Of a stretch of DNA of 29,658 bases, positions 29,632-29,658 are shown piece after piece; within the stretch, counting starts at the first letter, position 1; the number at the start of each line of letters is the position of its first letter. The stretch is from Bacillota bacterium. GTDB taxonomy: Bacteria > Bacillota > Clostridia > Christensenellales > Aristaeellaceae. The stretch is taken from contig JAEWSC010000078.1 in the NCBI GenBank assembly GCA_023398575.1, positions 1 to 29,658 of the forward strand, given 5' to 3'. The notes below the pieces were generated by a model that worked only from the letters and a program-made list of their open reading frames with translations, was not told where the DNA came from and searched no databases. Position numbers and translations under genes: made by a program.

Positions 29632-29658
29632 CTACTCACTGTCTGTCACTTGCTCAAC
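29632..29658 (-). CDS. Possible C-terminal end of a gene entering from the right
   Basis: The minus strand reads ...VEQVTDSE followed by TAG (29632-29634), immediately before a terminator that works on the minus strand. Eight codons are too few to identify a product. The call rests on the acidic tail, the stop and the terminator position. Confidence 0.3.
   Translation of the reverse strand, partial: VEQVTDSE

Overview
The window looks like a chromosomal segment of a Gram-positive anaerobe of the class Clostridia. It has moderate GC, strong AGGAGG-type Shine-Dalgarno sites, several TTG starts, short operons and U-tailed hairpin terminators. The mix of an ECF sigma factor with a DUF4179-like partner, an LplB/YtcP/LipO-type sugar transporter and a Gld-type ABC system would fit a Christensenellales-like gut clostridium, but that lineage call is an inference. 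I see no phage, insertion sequence, CRISPR array or replication origin.

Positions 1-10071 carry mostly housekeeping genes: a left-truncated MFS exporter (-), argS (-), tex (+), a cytoplasmic GH13 alpha-amylase (-), a small GlsB/YeaQ-type membrane protein (-), a Nudix-HAD fusion protein (-) and a CorC/HlyC CBS-domain membrane protein (-). Nearly every transcription unit has a recognisable promoter or a stem-loop terminator.

Positions 10287-13290 hold a tight + strand operon: an ECF sigma factor, a membrane-anchored anti-sigma-like protein and a secreted protein that seems to share a fold element with it. A match to an ECF-type promoter (TGAATC-N16-CGTC) sits just upstream and suggests autoregulation. 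An S9 prolyl-oligopeptidase-family peptidase follows. A consensus-promoted, highly structured RNA of about 200 nt then leads into a double zinc-ribbon protein. It resembles the raiA-motif class, but that identity is from memory. Next is a divergent Fpg/Nei-like protein lacking the catalytic Pro2.

Positions 17133-21751 (-) encode a four-gene Gld-type ABC system: ATPase, ABC-2 permease, GldG-like auxiliary protein and DUF4340 protein.

Positions 21990-29063 (-) form a polysaccharide-use locus: lacI-type regulator, two CUT1 permeases, solute-binding protein, GH26-like glycosidase and secreted GH16 beta-glucanase. Two near-identical 14-bp operators, one at the lacI promoter and one ahead of the first permease, tie the locus to its regulator. 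Hairpins flank the binding-protein gene, and a terminator-like element abuts the GH26-like ribosome binding site, which suggests graded expression along the transcript. The right end has a tRNA-Gln(CUG)/tRNA-Glu(CUC) pair with a perfect consensus promoter, a 4 x 9-bp tandem repeat, a bidirectional terminator and possibly the last codons of a gene entering from the right.
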